A stretch of DNA of 64,000 nt from Fasciolopsis buskii (GCA_008360955.1 LUCM01003878.1:118564-182563); one strand, 5' to 3'; numbered from the stretch's first letter, positions 1 through 12,282 are shown. Translations and numbers: made by a program. The notes: generated from the sequence alone by a model not told the origin.

Positions 1-2747
1 TAATAAACATTTTATTTCGGTCCCGTTACATGTGCCTGATGGCAGTGGTCATAAGTTACTCAGTTCGGAAGATCCAACAAGAATGATGTGTGTCAGTTGC
101 CAGCTTCTACTTGACACCGAGCTACAAACTCATCGGCACTAACATCTTATGGGCACAGCAAAAATGGCGTCATGAATATTAAATATCACAACGAGATGAT
201 AAAGTGGCATGAGTGTTTCTGCTAAAACCCAGCAAATTATTGATGCTGTTATACTCCAAGTCAAAAACGTACTACTTTTCAAATTACTAATTGGAGTAGC
301 CAAGTCAATTCCCCGATTACATTGTGGTCTAACCGCAAGCACTTCTGTTTTGCTGTATTCACTAGCAAGTGATTCGTCCTACTTTGATCCGTAAGTGGGC
401 GAAATGGATGCATCAAATTTAAGATTAAACAATTAAATTTGGGGAGCATCCATCTCGTACTGTACGTACTGTACGTACTGTAAATATGACTTAAATAAAA
501 CAAATATTAACCGGCAATCCACATGAACGGTTTGAGATCCTGATGAAGGTGTCGTGGATGATTGTGGGGGGGGGAACGAAGTTTGTCGTTGATCACTGAT
601 GTCTATTGTCCCTACGTGATCCGTCCCTCCCTGTGATACTGAGAAGTATTCGCGTTGCCAACAGTGGTGAGCAAAGTTCACATCGGCCATGCTATCAGCG
701 GTTGGAACCAGCGCCTTATCGGGCAATAAAACAAAATGGGGACGTGTTTCAGTGCAAAAGGTTTCTTTGAAAACTTAAGGATGACAGCGCGCAAGTTGCC
801 AAAACTGTTCTCACGTTAACCAGGGCTATTTAAGGCTTTTAGTATTGTTCTGTATACTATGCCATGGGAAATAAAAATTCAAATTCAAAAGAAACCCTTA
901 GAAAAGGCAGTATGAAAAGTCACTTGGGGCTCAGTTAACCAGCATTCTGGCTTGTTATAACTTCAGAGCTCCTCAAATCTGAATATTGTCGTGCTGCGCG
1001 CATGGCCAGTGCTGCAGTTTGCACCACATCTCAAGTAGTTAAAATGGGCTCCGTGTCTTAGAATGACCGACCGGTCAAAACTAATATGAGATGTATAGCT
1101 GAGAAGAGTAACCTGACATTCAGGTAGTCAGATTCTTCATTCTGACTTCATACGTTCCGCTTACTAACCCCGATGCTCGAACGAATAATCTAGAAGACAA
1201 TCGTTTATCTTTTTTGTTTTTGAATCTGCCACGATTAGATGCACCGTTTTCCAAGACGGACGCTTGCCGCTGCCAACCGTCAAAGGAAATCAAAGTCTAC
1301 ACTAGAACATTCAGTGAATTTGGCTTCTCTATGGTCTACAAGTTTTCGGCGTTTAAGTCAGAACAACTGATAGATTCATGAGCTGTTGTCAGTTGCTTCG
1401 TTATACCGGATTTGTAAGGAGAGAGAGTGGACTCAAGAACGGGAACTTCATCACATGGACCCTAGGCATCTTCCGCTCTAGGACCAAAAGGATACATAGT
1501 GCATTCCTGCCATCCTCCATGTGATGACAAAGATTCGTTTTATACTGAAAGATCAATGGTTTATCCCGTTCTTGATTTACTTTAGTCAGTAAGTTGTGTC
1601 GTTAGTGTTGGATTCTTAATTTCAAGGTCAGATACATCAAACTAAATTGATCAGCATAATGAGAAGAGAAAAATGGCCAACATTTGTCCACGAGCGGAAG
1701 CGTTAATGAACGGAGTGGCAGTTCCAAAGTGTGAAGGAACAAATCGTATAATCACAAGCTAATGCGTACGTAGGTGTGTGTGTTCAGGGTGATTGTTCGG
1801 ACGGGGAGAGTTTAGTAATAATGTGAAAAAATGCCTTAATAAATGGTCGGAATAGCTTCTTGTTGGTCATTCTCACTAAACATCGGCAAGATTCAACAAA
1901 AATGGAAGATATGGGGAAACGGCACGAGATTTTCAACTTAATATTTCAACAGTGCAACACCGAAAACATGGCTCACTTTATTCGTTTCAGCTGCTTTTTT
2001 GATCAAAACAGCTATATCATGCCGCTGGTCTTCGCAAACAAAACACCCTCTCAATAATTTCAGGAAGAATCAAACTAAAGACGGTAGTACGAGTATGCTC
2101 TGACTAAACTTCTTTGAACATCGGTAAAACGGCCCATTTTTCAAAATAATGCCTTGAAACAATCCTGTGATTCTGAAGGTGAACGTGGGATCTAGTTTGC
2201 AAACAGTCCATCAGCAGTAGGATGGGTTAAACAACTCCAATGAAGTTGTATCAATCGTAGGGAAAGAGAAAAAAATAGGTCTGGCTGGCTTGAGATCACG
2301 CTTTCTTAGTCCAATCAAGCTTTGTGACAAATCGGAACTAGACTGATGAAGAAATTCTGTGCCGATCATTTCACCTCGTTCTGCCGTGTATTGCAAACCG
2401 CACAATACGACAGAAAAAATATCAGACCCGGAGAAGAAAAAAAGAATACATGGAAGCAAGAAACAGGCGTTCAAAATCTCAAAAATTTCTGTCGCAGAGT
2501 CGAAAAAACGAATCTTAAAAGAAGCAATCGTAAAACAGGAATAAGCTGAGACCACGACAAAAAAACGTCTACTCAAAAGCCAGTTCAGAAATAGGCCCTA
2601 ACAACCAAGTATCAACCTGTACATTAGCTCACTTTTAAACTAACAGAAATTAAGCTTGAGGAGAACCACAAGTAAAATTTGATTAGTGACAATCAGAAAC
2701 GTGCATGCACGGTTGATTCAGTACAATTATATCAGCGCACCGATGAG
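1..2747. other. 5' non-coding or intronic stretch, no firm gene
   Basis: I find no exon here with a good acceptor, open frame and donor together. The + frame at 209-394 (62 codons) ends next to a gtaagt-like site but has no family resemblance. A Lys-rich + frame at about 2412-2532, running up to a possible donor gtaaaa, could be an exon. Its phase does not join the exon at 4006, so it stays unassigned. A short CT-rich repeat (tactgtacg three times) sits at 458-480. Confidence 0.4.
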
Positions 2748-3322
2748 CAAACAGAGGACTTTCTCGGAAGTGACAGCCAGGTCGTTTCACCTGAAATAGT
2801 TATTGGGAAAAACGTTGTTTACGATACGCAATCCACCCTGTTTGATAGCTGATGAAATTGGTCCAAAATGTCAAAGTGATTCACGAACTAAATCCTGATG
2901 ACTAATTGTCAGAGATTGTACAGGCAAGCAGTCGGAGTGACAACTATCCCAAGATTGAGCGCATTTGGGACAATGATCAACGTGCGGAATTTGCTTGGCA
3001 AGGCAGCGATGATCACCGTAGTTGTACGTCGAAAGTGTCAAGCCCCATTGCTGCACACACTGCAGCAACTGACTTTTCTATTGACGGTGCTTGATTGTTG
3101 ATAAAGTGAAGTGTTTCCTGGTCAGAAATAATTGTGAACTTAGAATCGAACAGATGATTGTACAGTCGCTGGGCTGATTTGTGGATTACTGAAACACCAA
3201 GTTGTGTTAGTAAGTAATTCTGTTCAGATAGACTAGTTAGCCGGCATAAAACACAAACAACCGGGTAACCACTCTGTTGTAAAACTGAACCACTACGAAT
3301 ACTAGTAAATTAAGCACCCGTT
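2748..3322. repeat. 575-base direct repeat, copy 1
   Basis: This block is repeated with the same length at 6266-6840. I counted about seven base differences and no gaps. Both copies begin with caaacagag and end with aagcacccgtt. The flanking sequences differ. The ends are not TG...CA and I see no target-site duplication, so an LTR pair is not supported. Short open frames on both strands inside it show no known domain. It could be a recent dispersed repeat or a local duplication. Confidence 0.85.
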
Positions 3323-4005
3323 GAGAGCCGAATGTTTCTGAGGTGAAAAGGACCCAAGTTTTTTGGTGTTTTAGGTGATCAAGAATAGAACGCATCGTCT
3401 GCTCATGTGAAGCGCACCAAAGAAGACACCAGAAGACAACAAGTCAAATGTTCCGTCCTTGATTTAACAAATATTTGGTATAATTCGGTGAATAATACCA
3501 TAGAGAATCAACTGATTATTATAGTTCACCGAAGTTTGCGGAACTGTGTTCAGTTAGCAGAGGAGATAACCGATCAGCACAGGACTTAAAGCCCCTCCGG
3601 TCAATCAGGTGACCAAGAAATGTGAAGTGAATTCGAACTAGAAACAAACTTGGATGGATTAATGCAACAATGAAGTGAACAAACCGTTGCAGTAATGAAC
3701 GGAATCATTCACCATGAACTGTTTTTTTAGGGCTACGAATTACCATATTGTCTTGCTAACTCCCAACACCAGCCAGACCTTGGAAAACTAAAAATATCAT
3801 GGACTAAAAGTTGCAAGTGAAACGCTTAATCCAAATGGAAGAAATAATAATTATGCAGACCAAAATGAGTGCACCACAATAAATGGTCGATCAAAACGGT
3901 CACATGCTCCGTGATCACGATCCTCGCGCGTGTTTCAAATACTCGCTTAAGTATCGACCAAATACATACTTCGAACTAGTTCCTGTTTCGCATCCATTTT
4001 TCCAG

Positions 4006-4484
4006 CCCGATGGGGATTTCGCAAAATCGAACTCCCCATGAGAAAGCTGAGGTTATTCCTTTTGCGGAGCTTGCAAAAATTAAAAGATCAACAAGCGATT
4101 CAAGAAGTCTGGCTCGAGAGAAGGAAGAATCGATTATAAAAATGTCCGGAAGGACTCCAAGACAATCGGTAAAAACATCGATTATTGGAAGTTATAGGAG
4201 ATCTGTCACTCCGAATACCAAAATTTCATCTGATGGGGCAGTAACAACAGTGATCTCCAGAATGTTATCTTCACACACTTCGTCAGATTCAGATACCACG
4301 AAAAGCAGTCCATGCACGAAAACCTGCTGCGAAAATCCGTTCTCCAGTTTGAATTCAATAACAACCATACATAGCATATTAGCTGGGATTTCTTGTGGTC
4401 TAACAGTGAAAAGGAAACATTCGGAAAAAGAATTGATGCGTTGGCTACTGAAACGCGATCCTCGATGCGTGATAGCCCCAGATT
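4006..4484 (+). CDS. Exon of the large helical-module gene (earliest exon found)
   Basis: An acceptor (catccatttttccag) precedes an open frame of about 159 codons that ends at a consensus donor, gtaagt. It enters in phase 2 and leaves in phase 1. The product is basic and Ser/Thr-rich, with clusters such as KIKRSTSDSRSLAREKEES, then a Cys-containing patch and a basic end (MRWLLKRDPR). I recognise no domain. The internal ATG at 4010 lies four bases after the acceptor and could be the true start if the upstream exon is non-coding. A later exon entering in phase 1 and leaving in phase 0 is needed to join it to 9823 and was not found. Assignment to the same gene as the downstream exons therefore rests on strand, style and proximity. 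Confidence 0.6.
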
Positions 4485-6265
4485 GTAAGTAAACGTTATC
4501 CATGCTGTTTCAGTAATAAATTATGGTGCCCCTGTTAGATGGCATTGTCACATGAACCATTCAGGCTTTCTAGCAATAAAATTTTAATAAGATGGAATTA
4601 ACAGTAGAATTTTTAAGATTGTGCAATACTGTCACAGGAACAATCAACAACAAAAAATAAATAATTCGATTAACATGCATGCAAAACAGTATGGAAATAC
4701 TCACTTAGGCCAAACATTCAACACGCTTAGTTGCGTTGCATCAACGACATTCGGACAGAATTAGAAGTGACACAGTTACACGGCTCCCATACCTCTTTTT
4801 GCGTTAGTCGCTGCAGTGATGAGGTCACTCATATACTAACAATGGTTTTTGTAAAAACTGGGTTGTTACTACGTTGTACTATGTCCTCATTACCGTGTCC
4901 AGAACACAAACAGATGGCATTAACTTAACTATATTTAAAATACACCTCTTAATAGTTGTTTTAAACAATGAATGAATTTACCATTTATAGGATCTGGCGT
5001 AACTATGTGATATTAAACCGTGAGTTAAAGCAAAACTCATTGCACCCGGTGATACCGACGCGGAAATCCGCGCCTGGGAGACCAATTACCCTAGTGTCTA
5101 GCAGGATAATATTAAAGTTCCGCTTCTTACCAGACCGAATGAATTGTAATCTTTAAATGCACATAGGAATAAATCACAAAGGCGTTAGTGAGAACACAAA
5201 TCGAATTCAAATATTCTTACGGTTCAAGGTCATCTAATTGTGCCGTTTTGCACGCAGTAATATGCAAGCAAAGGAAGGATTAATTATCTCATTATTAGTT
5301 ATCACACCCAACACAGTTCAAAGGAATTTTTTGTCGTTTTGTTGTCTCCAGGTGACTGCACTGGTGGGTGTTCTGAACGCTCATACAGTTTATTTTATAC
5401 ATATCTAAATCGGAATGAAGGAATGTGGTATTTGAAATAATTCTTATTTCAGCAGTAGTGTCAGGTATATAATAGTGAATTTGGTCAATACGTTTTGGCG
5501 CAGTGGTCCATCGTCCATGTCCAAAATTCCTACTATTCGATTTCTAATCGGTTCCAAAACAATTCTGGATGCAGATCGCAAATCGTTGCTGCGCTGGATG
5601 ACAGAATCAACTGATTATAAGCATCTCAGATTTAACCGAAGTATTCTAGATTTAGACGGCTTAGCCGGACATTCGCGTGTCGTGAAATGCGTTGAATTTC
5701 CGTAGTAAAGCAAAAAGCTATCAGCCCCTAGCTCAGTTACTTGGATCATTGATGCGTTGGATGGTTTGAAGGCACATTTTAGCGTTCGGACGAAATTCCA
5801 ATCCACTGGATCATGAATGTGCGCATGCAGCTACTGGATGAAGACATCGTATTTACATGAGTCATTAATTGATCCTGTCAGCAGCGAACTAGGCTCCATT
5901 ATCAATAGCCAATCCCTGAGACACACCGTTTTGCTAAATTCTGAATCAGCAGAGATGGTGAATTGCTATTCATGCCAAAGAGAACATGCATAAATTATGC
6001 CTCGGGCCCAGTATTAATTCACAAGGCGTCAAAATAATCATCATGAATCCCATCATAAACCTTGCATGGCACAAGTCATCGAGTCCATTTCGCAAGCTAG
6101 TAATATGTTTTGTGTTCACAATTTTCACGCCTTTCGGAGATTATTCCTAGATCACTATCGGTGGCGGTACAACAGCAAGTGAGATGTGCCAAAAACTCCA
6201 ATTTGTCAACATCAAATTTTAAACGTCAACCAGGAAATGACAGCAGGACTAACGACAACGTCGTT
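4485..6265. other. Intronic stretch
   Basis: No supported exon. The + frame 5475-5705 and the opposing frame 5615-5806 are overlapping open frames without splice signals or a known family. The + frame 6110-6370 runs from unique sequence into the 575-base repeat copy and stops inside it, so it is probably repeat-derived. A diverged repeat lies at 5155-5310. Confidence 0.4.
5155..5310. repeat. Diverged dispersed repeat, copy 1
   Basis: About 150 bases that align in the same orientation with 8405-8560. Shared words include aaatcacaaa/aaaccacaaa, the stretch around atattctta, and gtcatctaatt followed by atatgcaag. Identity by eye is roughly three quarters. No coding capacity was seen. Confidence 0.55.
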
Positions 6266-6840
6266 CAAACAGAGAACCTCCTCGGAAGTGACAGCCAGGT
6301 CGTTTCACCTGAAATAGTTATTGGGAAAAACGTTGTTTACGATACGCAATCCACCCTGTTTGATAGCTGATGAAATTGGTCCAAAATGTCAAAGTGATTC
6401 ACGAACTAAATCCTGATGACTAATTGTCAGAGATTGTACAAGCAAGCAGTCGGAGTGACAACTATCCCAAGATTGAGCGCATTTGGGACAATGATCAACG
6501 TGCGGAATTTGCTTGGCAAGGCAGCGATGATCACCGTAGTTGTACGTCGAAAGTGTCAAGCCCCATTGCTGCACACACTGCAGCAACTGACTTTTCTAGT
6601 GACGGTGCTTGATTGTTGATAAAATGTAGTGTTTCCTGGTCAGAAATAATTGTGAACTTAGAATCGAACAGATGATTGTACAGTCGCTGGGCTGATTTGT
6701 GGATTACTGAAACACCAAGTTGTGTTAGTAAGTAATTCTGTTCAGATAGACTAGTTAGCCGGCATAAAACACAAACAACCGGGTAACCACTCTGTTGTAA
6801 AACTGAACCACTACGAATACTAGTAAATTAAGCACCCGTT
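6266..6840. repeat. 575-base direct repeat, copy 2
   Basis: Same length and nearly the same sequence as 2748-3322. The differences I saw are in the first 20 bases, one in aagcaagc, one in tctagtga, and two just after the tgattgttg stretch. The spacing between copies is 3518 bases. The exon 4006-4484 lies between the copies, so unequal recombination between them would delete or duplicate that exon. Confidence 0.85.
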
Positions 6841-7889
6841 CAGTTCTTTGGAATCGGTGTCTTGGTGTCTGTGTACGTTACCTTTCTTCGAACCCATAGT
6901 TTCCTGAATTCTTTTTTAGCGCATTTCCTTTGTCTGCAGTTTTAATTTAAACTATTTGGTAATCCTTGCGTTCTCTGGGACTTTTGTCATCAGCTTTGAA
7001 AGTAGCAATAAACGGTGTTGCCCATTTGTATAATGTGACTTTCTCCAAGTCACCGCCAGAAATCATGTGACCATACGCGTTCTTAGCTGATTGTCGCAGC
7101 AAAAGAGGTAACACGTGTGACCTCGAAAAATGGAATTACTATCGAATTTAAGCCCAACTAGTGGAACTTTACGTCTACTGCGTCTTTAGACCAACGCAAA
7201 GTCACATCCATTAAATTGTTGTAATTGTTTGGAATAAGAGTGAGGCAATAGTCGAGTTCTTCAAGTACCTGAGGCCAAGTATAAATGGCCCGGATTGAGT
7301 AACAAGAAAGTCAAAGTTGAAAGATATTCCATGCGCACCAGCAGCAGGTATAATCTATGTACCTAAAACTGAGAGCTTGTGACCCATAATGCATTTTTCA
7401 AGGGCGTACGTCCAAGTTTCACTTTGGTAATAACCCGCTATACAGTGGTTATTGGAATGAATGGATTCATACAGCCGGTCTTTATTAGAATTTTGGGTCA
7501 CTCATTACCAACAACAATATACGAACGGAAAATTTGTCCTAGGGTAGGCCTGGTTACAACGAGCACAGATGATGGAATGGCTGAGGACTGGCCCTTGACA
7601 TTGAGTATTATGTCATCGATTCAATTTGTTCGACTTTGGTACAGTTAGAGCACCTAGAATTCCCGAACTGCCATGTAGACAGATAATGTTTCTTCGTGAA
7701 AGAATAAGATTTCTCGAATTAAAATTTTGGATTCGACCCGTCAGTACGGTCGACTTATAGATATAAACCCACTTTATTGTTCGATTTGAATTTGTGGAAA
7801 TTCTTGGCATGGCCATTAAAATGCTTCGGTGGCATGACTGCTTAGCGAGGTCTGTGAACTGGACTAGACTAAATTATTTATTTCTTGAT
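6841..7889. other. Intronic stretch, nothing firm
   Basis: Open frames at 7379-7648 (+) and 7613-7816 (-) have no family resemblance and no paired splice sites. I see no repeat or RNA gene here. Confidence 0.35.
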
Positions 7890-8300
7890 GTTATTTCCAT
7901 ACCTCACCTACCCGTTCAAGAGTAGGGTCATGACGTAAGTACAAAGTCTGTCGTAGTTGCTGATTATTAATGCCAACGATGAGACGATCTCGAAGTTGAC
8001 TCTTCAGCTGATCGCCGAACATATATCGCACCGCCTTTATTTGAAGTTTAAGAGTAAAAGTACGAATATATTGCGAAGCCCTTTGCCCATTCGACGATTG
8101 CAAAGATGTTTGGATGTGTACAACCGAAGACTTCCAAAGATCTGGTGCCTGTCGAAATGATAGTCTTCCGATGACCGAATAAACCGATTTGTCTATGAAA
8201 CTCCGAAAACAGCTGTTTCCTATCATGAGAAATCTTTCCGTGAAAAGTGCACGCGGGTCAAAGTGATCCTCGATTTCGCCAACAACGGCACTGATACCAA
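7890..8300 (-). mobile_element. Gag fragment of a Gypsy-type LTR retrotransposon
   Basis: The minus frame 7891-8226 (111 codons) ends in a stretch resembling the retrotransposon gag domain. It contains FGDQLKSQLRDRLIVGINNQ followed by QLRQTLYLRHDPTLERV, which matches the usual pattern of 'L..RLRDRLI.GI.....R..LL.....L....'. The N-terminal half is less clear. No protease, reverse transcriptase or LTR was found nearby, so this is a short relic. Confidence 0.55.
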
Positions 8301-8404
8301 ATAGTTCAAAAATGCAAGACTGTATGCTTCAAAAATTGTCGTTACTTCATTTGCTGAATTGTATTAATGTTGTCATAATTACCAGATAAAATGAACGGAA
8401 ATAT

Positions 8405-8560
8405 TCAAGTGCACTTAGAAATAAACCACAAACACGCCAGTGAGGACACGAATTGAATTTATATATTCTTAAAATTCAAAGTCATCTAATTTTGCCATAT
8501 TGCAAATAGAAATATGCAAGTAAAAAAGCAATCATTAGTTCAATAATTGTCATCATAAAA
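8405..8560. repeat. Diverged dispersed repeat, copy 2
   Basis: Partner of 5155-5310 in the same orientation. It keeps gtcatctaattttgcca and aatatgcaagta. It is non-coding. Confidence 0.55.
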
Positions 8561-9822
8561 ATCTGAGAAATATCAGTCGAACTCTAGGATCTAGTAATTA
8601 CAATGCAATTCGGGAAACTTTTGATAAAATTAAGAAGCTATAACAAGGTATAGTTTTGGTGTCTGTATTCCGTATTCACATCTGTTTATTAGCACGACTG
8701 ACTTTCCTCCTGGCACACAGTTTGGTTTTTTAGTTGGTCGTGTATTTAGGAGAGAATAAACTCGTAGCCACGCATGAACCCCGGATCAACATGGTCGTAT
8801 AAAGCAGGTCCATGTAACTTATTTATAAATGTGAAAGTAATCTGTATAGCTTTACTTCTAAGGTGTTCCGTAGATTTGAAATAAAGTACTTTCATTTCCG
8901 GAAAACCATCTAGCAAGAAAGTTTCAACCTTTCTTAATTAGGCCCACATAGGAGATACACTAGCTGTATATTTTCATGATGAAATAACAAACTAACAACT
9001 CGGAAGAAGATTTAGTTGACTGTGAAATCCATACTGCTTTTGTAAAAGTGGTAACTGACAACCTATAGGTCAATTACGAAAATATTACTCTATCGATGAC
9101 GTTTAAACTGTTCCATTTGATGCACCCACGGACCCACCCTTCCACTCAGTGCTCACGGTTTTCGTCATGTTCAATTTACACCCATGACATTAAGCGCATT
9201 GCCATGCACAGTGGGTATATAATGACCCATTTAATTGCATTGATAAACTCAAAGGTGTTATTCTAGTCCCTTCACCATTGTGTTTGATACAGGTGGGATT
9301 TGTGGAAATTTGCTTTTTATCTGTTTTGATGATCTTCACCGAATATCCCAAATCTTTGCGGATCCTCGCTTGTCTAGACATTCGATGCGCAGCACAAATT
9401 ATCTATTTTCTTTGCTGTGTCATAATGCTGCAATATCCACACAGGGCAGTGCTATTCGATAGGGCTCTTGGGCGCCACATTCTGAAAGGAAGTACACAAA
9501 AATGAGACCGAAGTGAGCCGAAGCTCAGTAAGCGTATCGGCCAGCATGAAGAAGTACACGACCAAATCCAATATATCAAATCACAACTTGCTCGTTACAA
9601 TAGAACATGATGTGTGTACATGTATATGCATATAAATGTATATATATATATATATTACACCAGATTAGAAATAAACGTGATGCCAACTCAGCAAACGTGC
9701 AAAAAAATCGTACAGAAACCGAGTGCAACAAAGAAACTAATCAGCATCAAGAAAACAGGCGCATGCTTTGGGTATTTATAGTAAAAATTTTGGAATTATT
9801 TTGTTTATTTATTCATGTTCAG
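8561..9822. other. Intronic stretch with overlapping short ORFs
   Basis: Overlapping + frames at 9278-9505 and 9280-9462, and a minus frame at 9190-9381, are all without recognisable domains or clear splice pairs. A short TA run occurs at 9638-9656. The open frame starting at 9607 matters only for its last part, which is the exon at 9823. Confidence 0.35.
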
Positions 9823-9911
9823 TGTCCACCAGACATGAACTCTACAGACCGGCCTAAGAGAGTTTGCGCTGCCGGCTCCAGTTCTTCAGCGCCTCTAGTC
9901 AACGACAAGAG
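9823..9911 (+). CDS. Exon of the large gene (Ser/Pro-rich, 89 nt)
   Basis: The acceptor is tattcatgttcag and the donor is gtaagg. It enters in phase 0 and leaves in phase 2. The peptide reads PPDMNSTDRPKRVCAAGSSS followed by SAPLVNDK. The phase-2 end joins in frame with the exon at 10586 (AG plus A gives Arg). No domain was recognised. Confidence 0.5.
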
Positions 9912-10585
9912 GTAAGGAAAGGCAAATCGATGCTCAAATCGCCGTTAGCTTAATCGAATATTTGCTACCAGTCACAGTCTGCCCAGCGCTTCTCTTTTTT
10001 CAGCTTAACCTAACACTCACTAGGGAACGTGGAATTATAGATGACATGCTGGCGCAAGTAATGCCCGTCAAAATCATCGAAGTAGATGCTGAATGATTAC
10101 TTAAAAAGCGACAGCTATCTTCACTCGGCACACGATAACGCCCCTCATCATTACTCGGCCGATGATCACAACAGACATCCATGATCAAATAAATATGTCG
10201 CTAAGCCGCCTCAGAGACAATTAACAGGAATTCCCTACCATAAAGGAGTACACTGGCACCCGTGGCATTCTACACTCTCCCCTTGCTGGTGGCGCCAAAA
10301 GTGATACAGGTCCACGGAAGCTGCTCTAGCTCTCGCTATTTGTGATGCGATCTTCTTCCAAAAACCTACACATGTAATCAAACTCTCGGGAACCTTGAAG
10401 CGAATGATTATTTCCAACCGACTATCAAAGTGTGGTTGCAGACACAAGCTTCCGCCAGTTTTGAATAATTACGTTCAACTTCGAAGATATAAACCACAAA
10501 CGATATCGAGATAAATCAATCGCCGAGCCATCTAACAAGCGTCGGATTGCCTTTGCGTCGAGTTTTTAATAAGATAACCTAATAG
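9912..10585. other. Intron with possible alternative exons
   Basis: Two further coding-like pieces are seen. The first, at 10022-10080, follows cactcactag and reads ERGIIDDMLAQVMPVKIIE in a frame that also joins 9911. The second, from about 10225, follows caattaacag and reads EFPTIKEYTGTRGILHSPLA. They could be alternative exons. A simpler splice from 9911 to 10586 skips both. An antisense frame at 10235-10447 overlaps the second piece. Confidence 0.3.
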
Positions 10586-10687
10586 ACATATTCGAATTTG
10601 GAAACTGTTCTCCAAGGAAAGTTCAATTCCACTCTTTGTTGAACCAGGAAAAGCCTTCAGTGAAACATTCCCTGTTGAGAAGTTGAG
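10586..10687 (+). CDS. Exon of the large gene
   Basis: The open frame begins after cctaatag and reads HIRIWKLFSKESSIPLF, then VEPGKAFSETFPVEKL. It enters in phase 2, matching the end of 9911. Two donors are possible: gtaaaa at 10688 (phase 2), or gttgag at 10675 (phase 0). Only the phase-0 donor is compatible with the next exon at 10747, so the true end may be 10674. An acceptor inside, at ttctccaag, is another option. The peptide looks coding but belongs to no family I know. Confidence 0.45.
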
Positions 10688-10746
10688 GTAAAATAAGGAT
10701 ATGTAACAATCTTGCTGCACTTCACTGGAAAAGATAAAGGGTGGCA

Positions 10747-10821
10747 GAAGTTCACCATGAAATCCTACTCAACGTGGGATAAGATGGCACAACTCTTTGA
10801 GAGCCGGCACATGCTCCTCAA
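10747..10821 (+). CDS. Exon of the large gene
   Basis: The frame reads KFTMKSYSTWDKMAQLFESR then HMLLK and ends at a consensus donor, gtaagt, in phase 2. The acceptor is probably the cag at 10744-10746 (phase 0). The start is less certain than the end, because the frame is open back to about 10696. The phase-2 end joins exactly to the 20-base micro-exon at 11856. Confidence 0.5.
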
Positions 10822-11855
10822 GTAAGTCATTTTTCGGCAAACAATGTCACAGTGCAAACCCATCAGCAGAGTCCAAGGCTGCACGAATGTCGAAGAACAC
10901 AAGGATAATTTTTCTTTAGAAATGTTGTTTCGGTGCTTTATCATCTGAGTTGTGGACTAGTTTTGCTATAGCTTTTGTTTAAACCTTATGCAAAGCATTC
11001 GGGGCTTGTCGGATGTTTGAAATCAAGAAAATGACTGAAATTTTACCGGCAAAATAGACGAAACAACGCCGTTCTGAACGAACGTCAGGTATCGAAAAAA
11101 GAAGCGTCCCAAATCCTATTCTGTAAGGCTTAAATAGTTGGGGAACTGACCACCCACTCTGGAAGAACGCATTTTAACGGTCTTGGTTTTGAATTTATCG
11201 CTGAGTTAGGCTTCCAAAGAACAAATGTCGCCTGAGAGTAAACATCAGGGAAAGAATCTACGTTTGGGCTGTTCCAAAATGCTTCTTTGGAAATATTCCC
11301 TTATTTGACCTGAACCGCGGTTGAAGACCAATGGTGGGGTAAGTGACGAGTGCGGGAATGTAGGGCAAAAATTCGGACAACTGAGTTATGTGAGGCATGT
11401 TTGTTTTCTACCAAGCTATTCAAGATATTTATTTATTAACCTGAATAGGATGATTATTATTTGAAGCCCTGATTGGTTCACAAAGCTTTACAAGTTTTTT
11501 TATTTTCATGTGCGATTCACCATTTAGGTGAATGTGCAGATATGTCTAGTGATGGTGAAAGTGCTACTTAAGGCCGGCGGACTCGCAATTACAGGTCCGA
11601 CTTTGTATTTTTCCAATAATCTGACCTGTTCATGAAAATTACCTAGCAATGCACTTCTGAAATCGGCATTATTCCGGAAGTTTGAGAACAGTAACAACAT
11701 GGTTTGCCTAGTCCACTGGAATTGTCGGTAAGTTAAGCAATACACCAAAACACTTTGTGTTGTAATCCTGAAGGCGATAGAGACGTTGTTCACCTGTTAG
11801 TATCTATGATTTTGTCTGCCCATTTTGACAATAATAAGTTGTCCTGCCATTCTAG
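10822..11855. other. Intron
   Basis: No repeat, RNA gene or exon was recognised. The minus frame 11524-11793 (89 codons) lacks splice sites and family resemblance. Confidence 0.4.
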
Positions 11856-11875
11856 GTTATCTACCAAACTCGTTG
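11856..11875 (+). CDS. 20-base micro-exon of the large gene
   Basis: The sequence between the acceptor (ctgccattctag) and a gtaagaa donor is 20 bases. It enters in phase 2 and leaves in phase 1, encoding K-LSTKLV. Both neighbours fit: the upstream exon ends in phase 2 with AA, and the downstream exon begins with AC, giving Asp. Joined, the three exons read MLLK-LSTKLV-DRRLF without a stop. Micro-exons are well known in trematodes. No expression evidence is available. Confidence 0.45.
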
Positions 11876-12222
11876 GTAAGAAATAGAATAATCCAAAAGG
11901 ATATTCGTGTGCTGAGTACCAGACAACAAACATCTCAAAGTTCGATAACCGATCATATACAACAACTTATGGTGAGTCACACAGGTACTGCGGATACTTG
12001 ACTAAAAAGTGCTTAGTTGTTTTAATGAAACCCCATTTTGGTCGTTTGTACTGTTGCAGAAAAACCCAGTTTCAAATAGTATTTTTATCGAAATCGTCTA
12101 GTTGATTGGAATTTCAAAGGAATAAATTAATAAATAAATGATATCTCTTTATGCACTCGATCAAGATAAATAGAGAAAAAGACACTCCTAAAAATGGAAT
12201 AGAGTCACTGATACTCTTTCAG

Positions 12223-12282
12223 ACAGGAGACTATTTGACAGAGAATATGCGGACGTTGTTATGCTTCTGCTTGAAGATCCAA
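12223..12282 (+). CDS. Exon of the large gene (60 nt)
   Basis: A good acceptor (gatactctttcag) and a consensus donor (gtaagt) flank 60 bases, phase 1 to phase 1. The peptide reads RRLFDREYADVVMLLLEDP. The end joins in frame to 14820, where A plus AA gives Lys. No domain was recognised. The sequence has the feel of an amphipathic helix. Confidence 0.55.

Noticed and set aside
2871..3101. Short open frames on both strands inside the 575-base repeat, again at 6389-6619
   Set aside because: They recur only because the repeat recurs; no known domain, and the registers on both strands are equally open.
2748..6840. LTR retrotransposon with 575-base LTRs
   Set aside because: No TG...CA ends, no target-site duplication and no gag or pol between the copies; an exon lies there instead.
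9607..9822. N-terminal part of the frame leading to 9915 as coding
   Set aside because: It contains a TA run and low-complexity sequence, and a good acceptor at 9822 separates it from the coding-like part.
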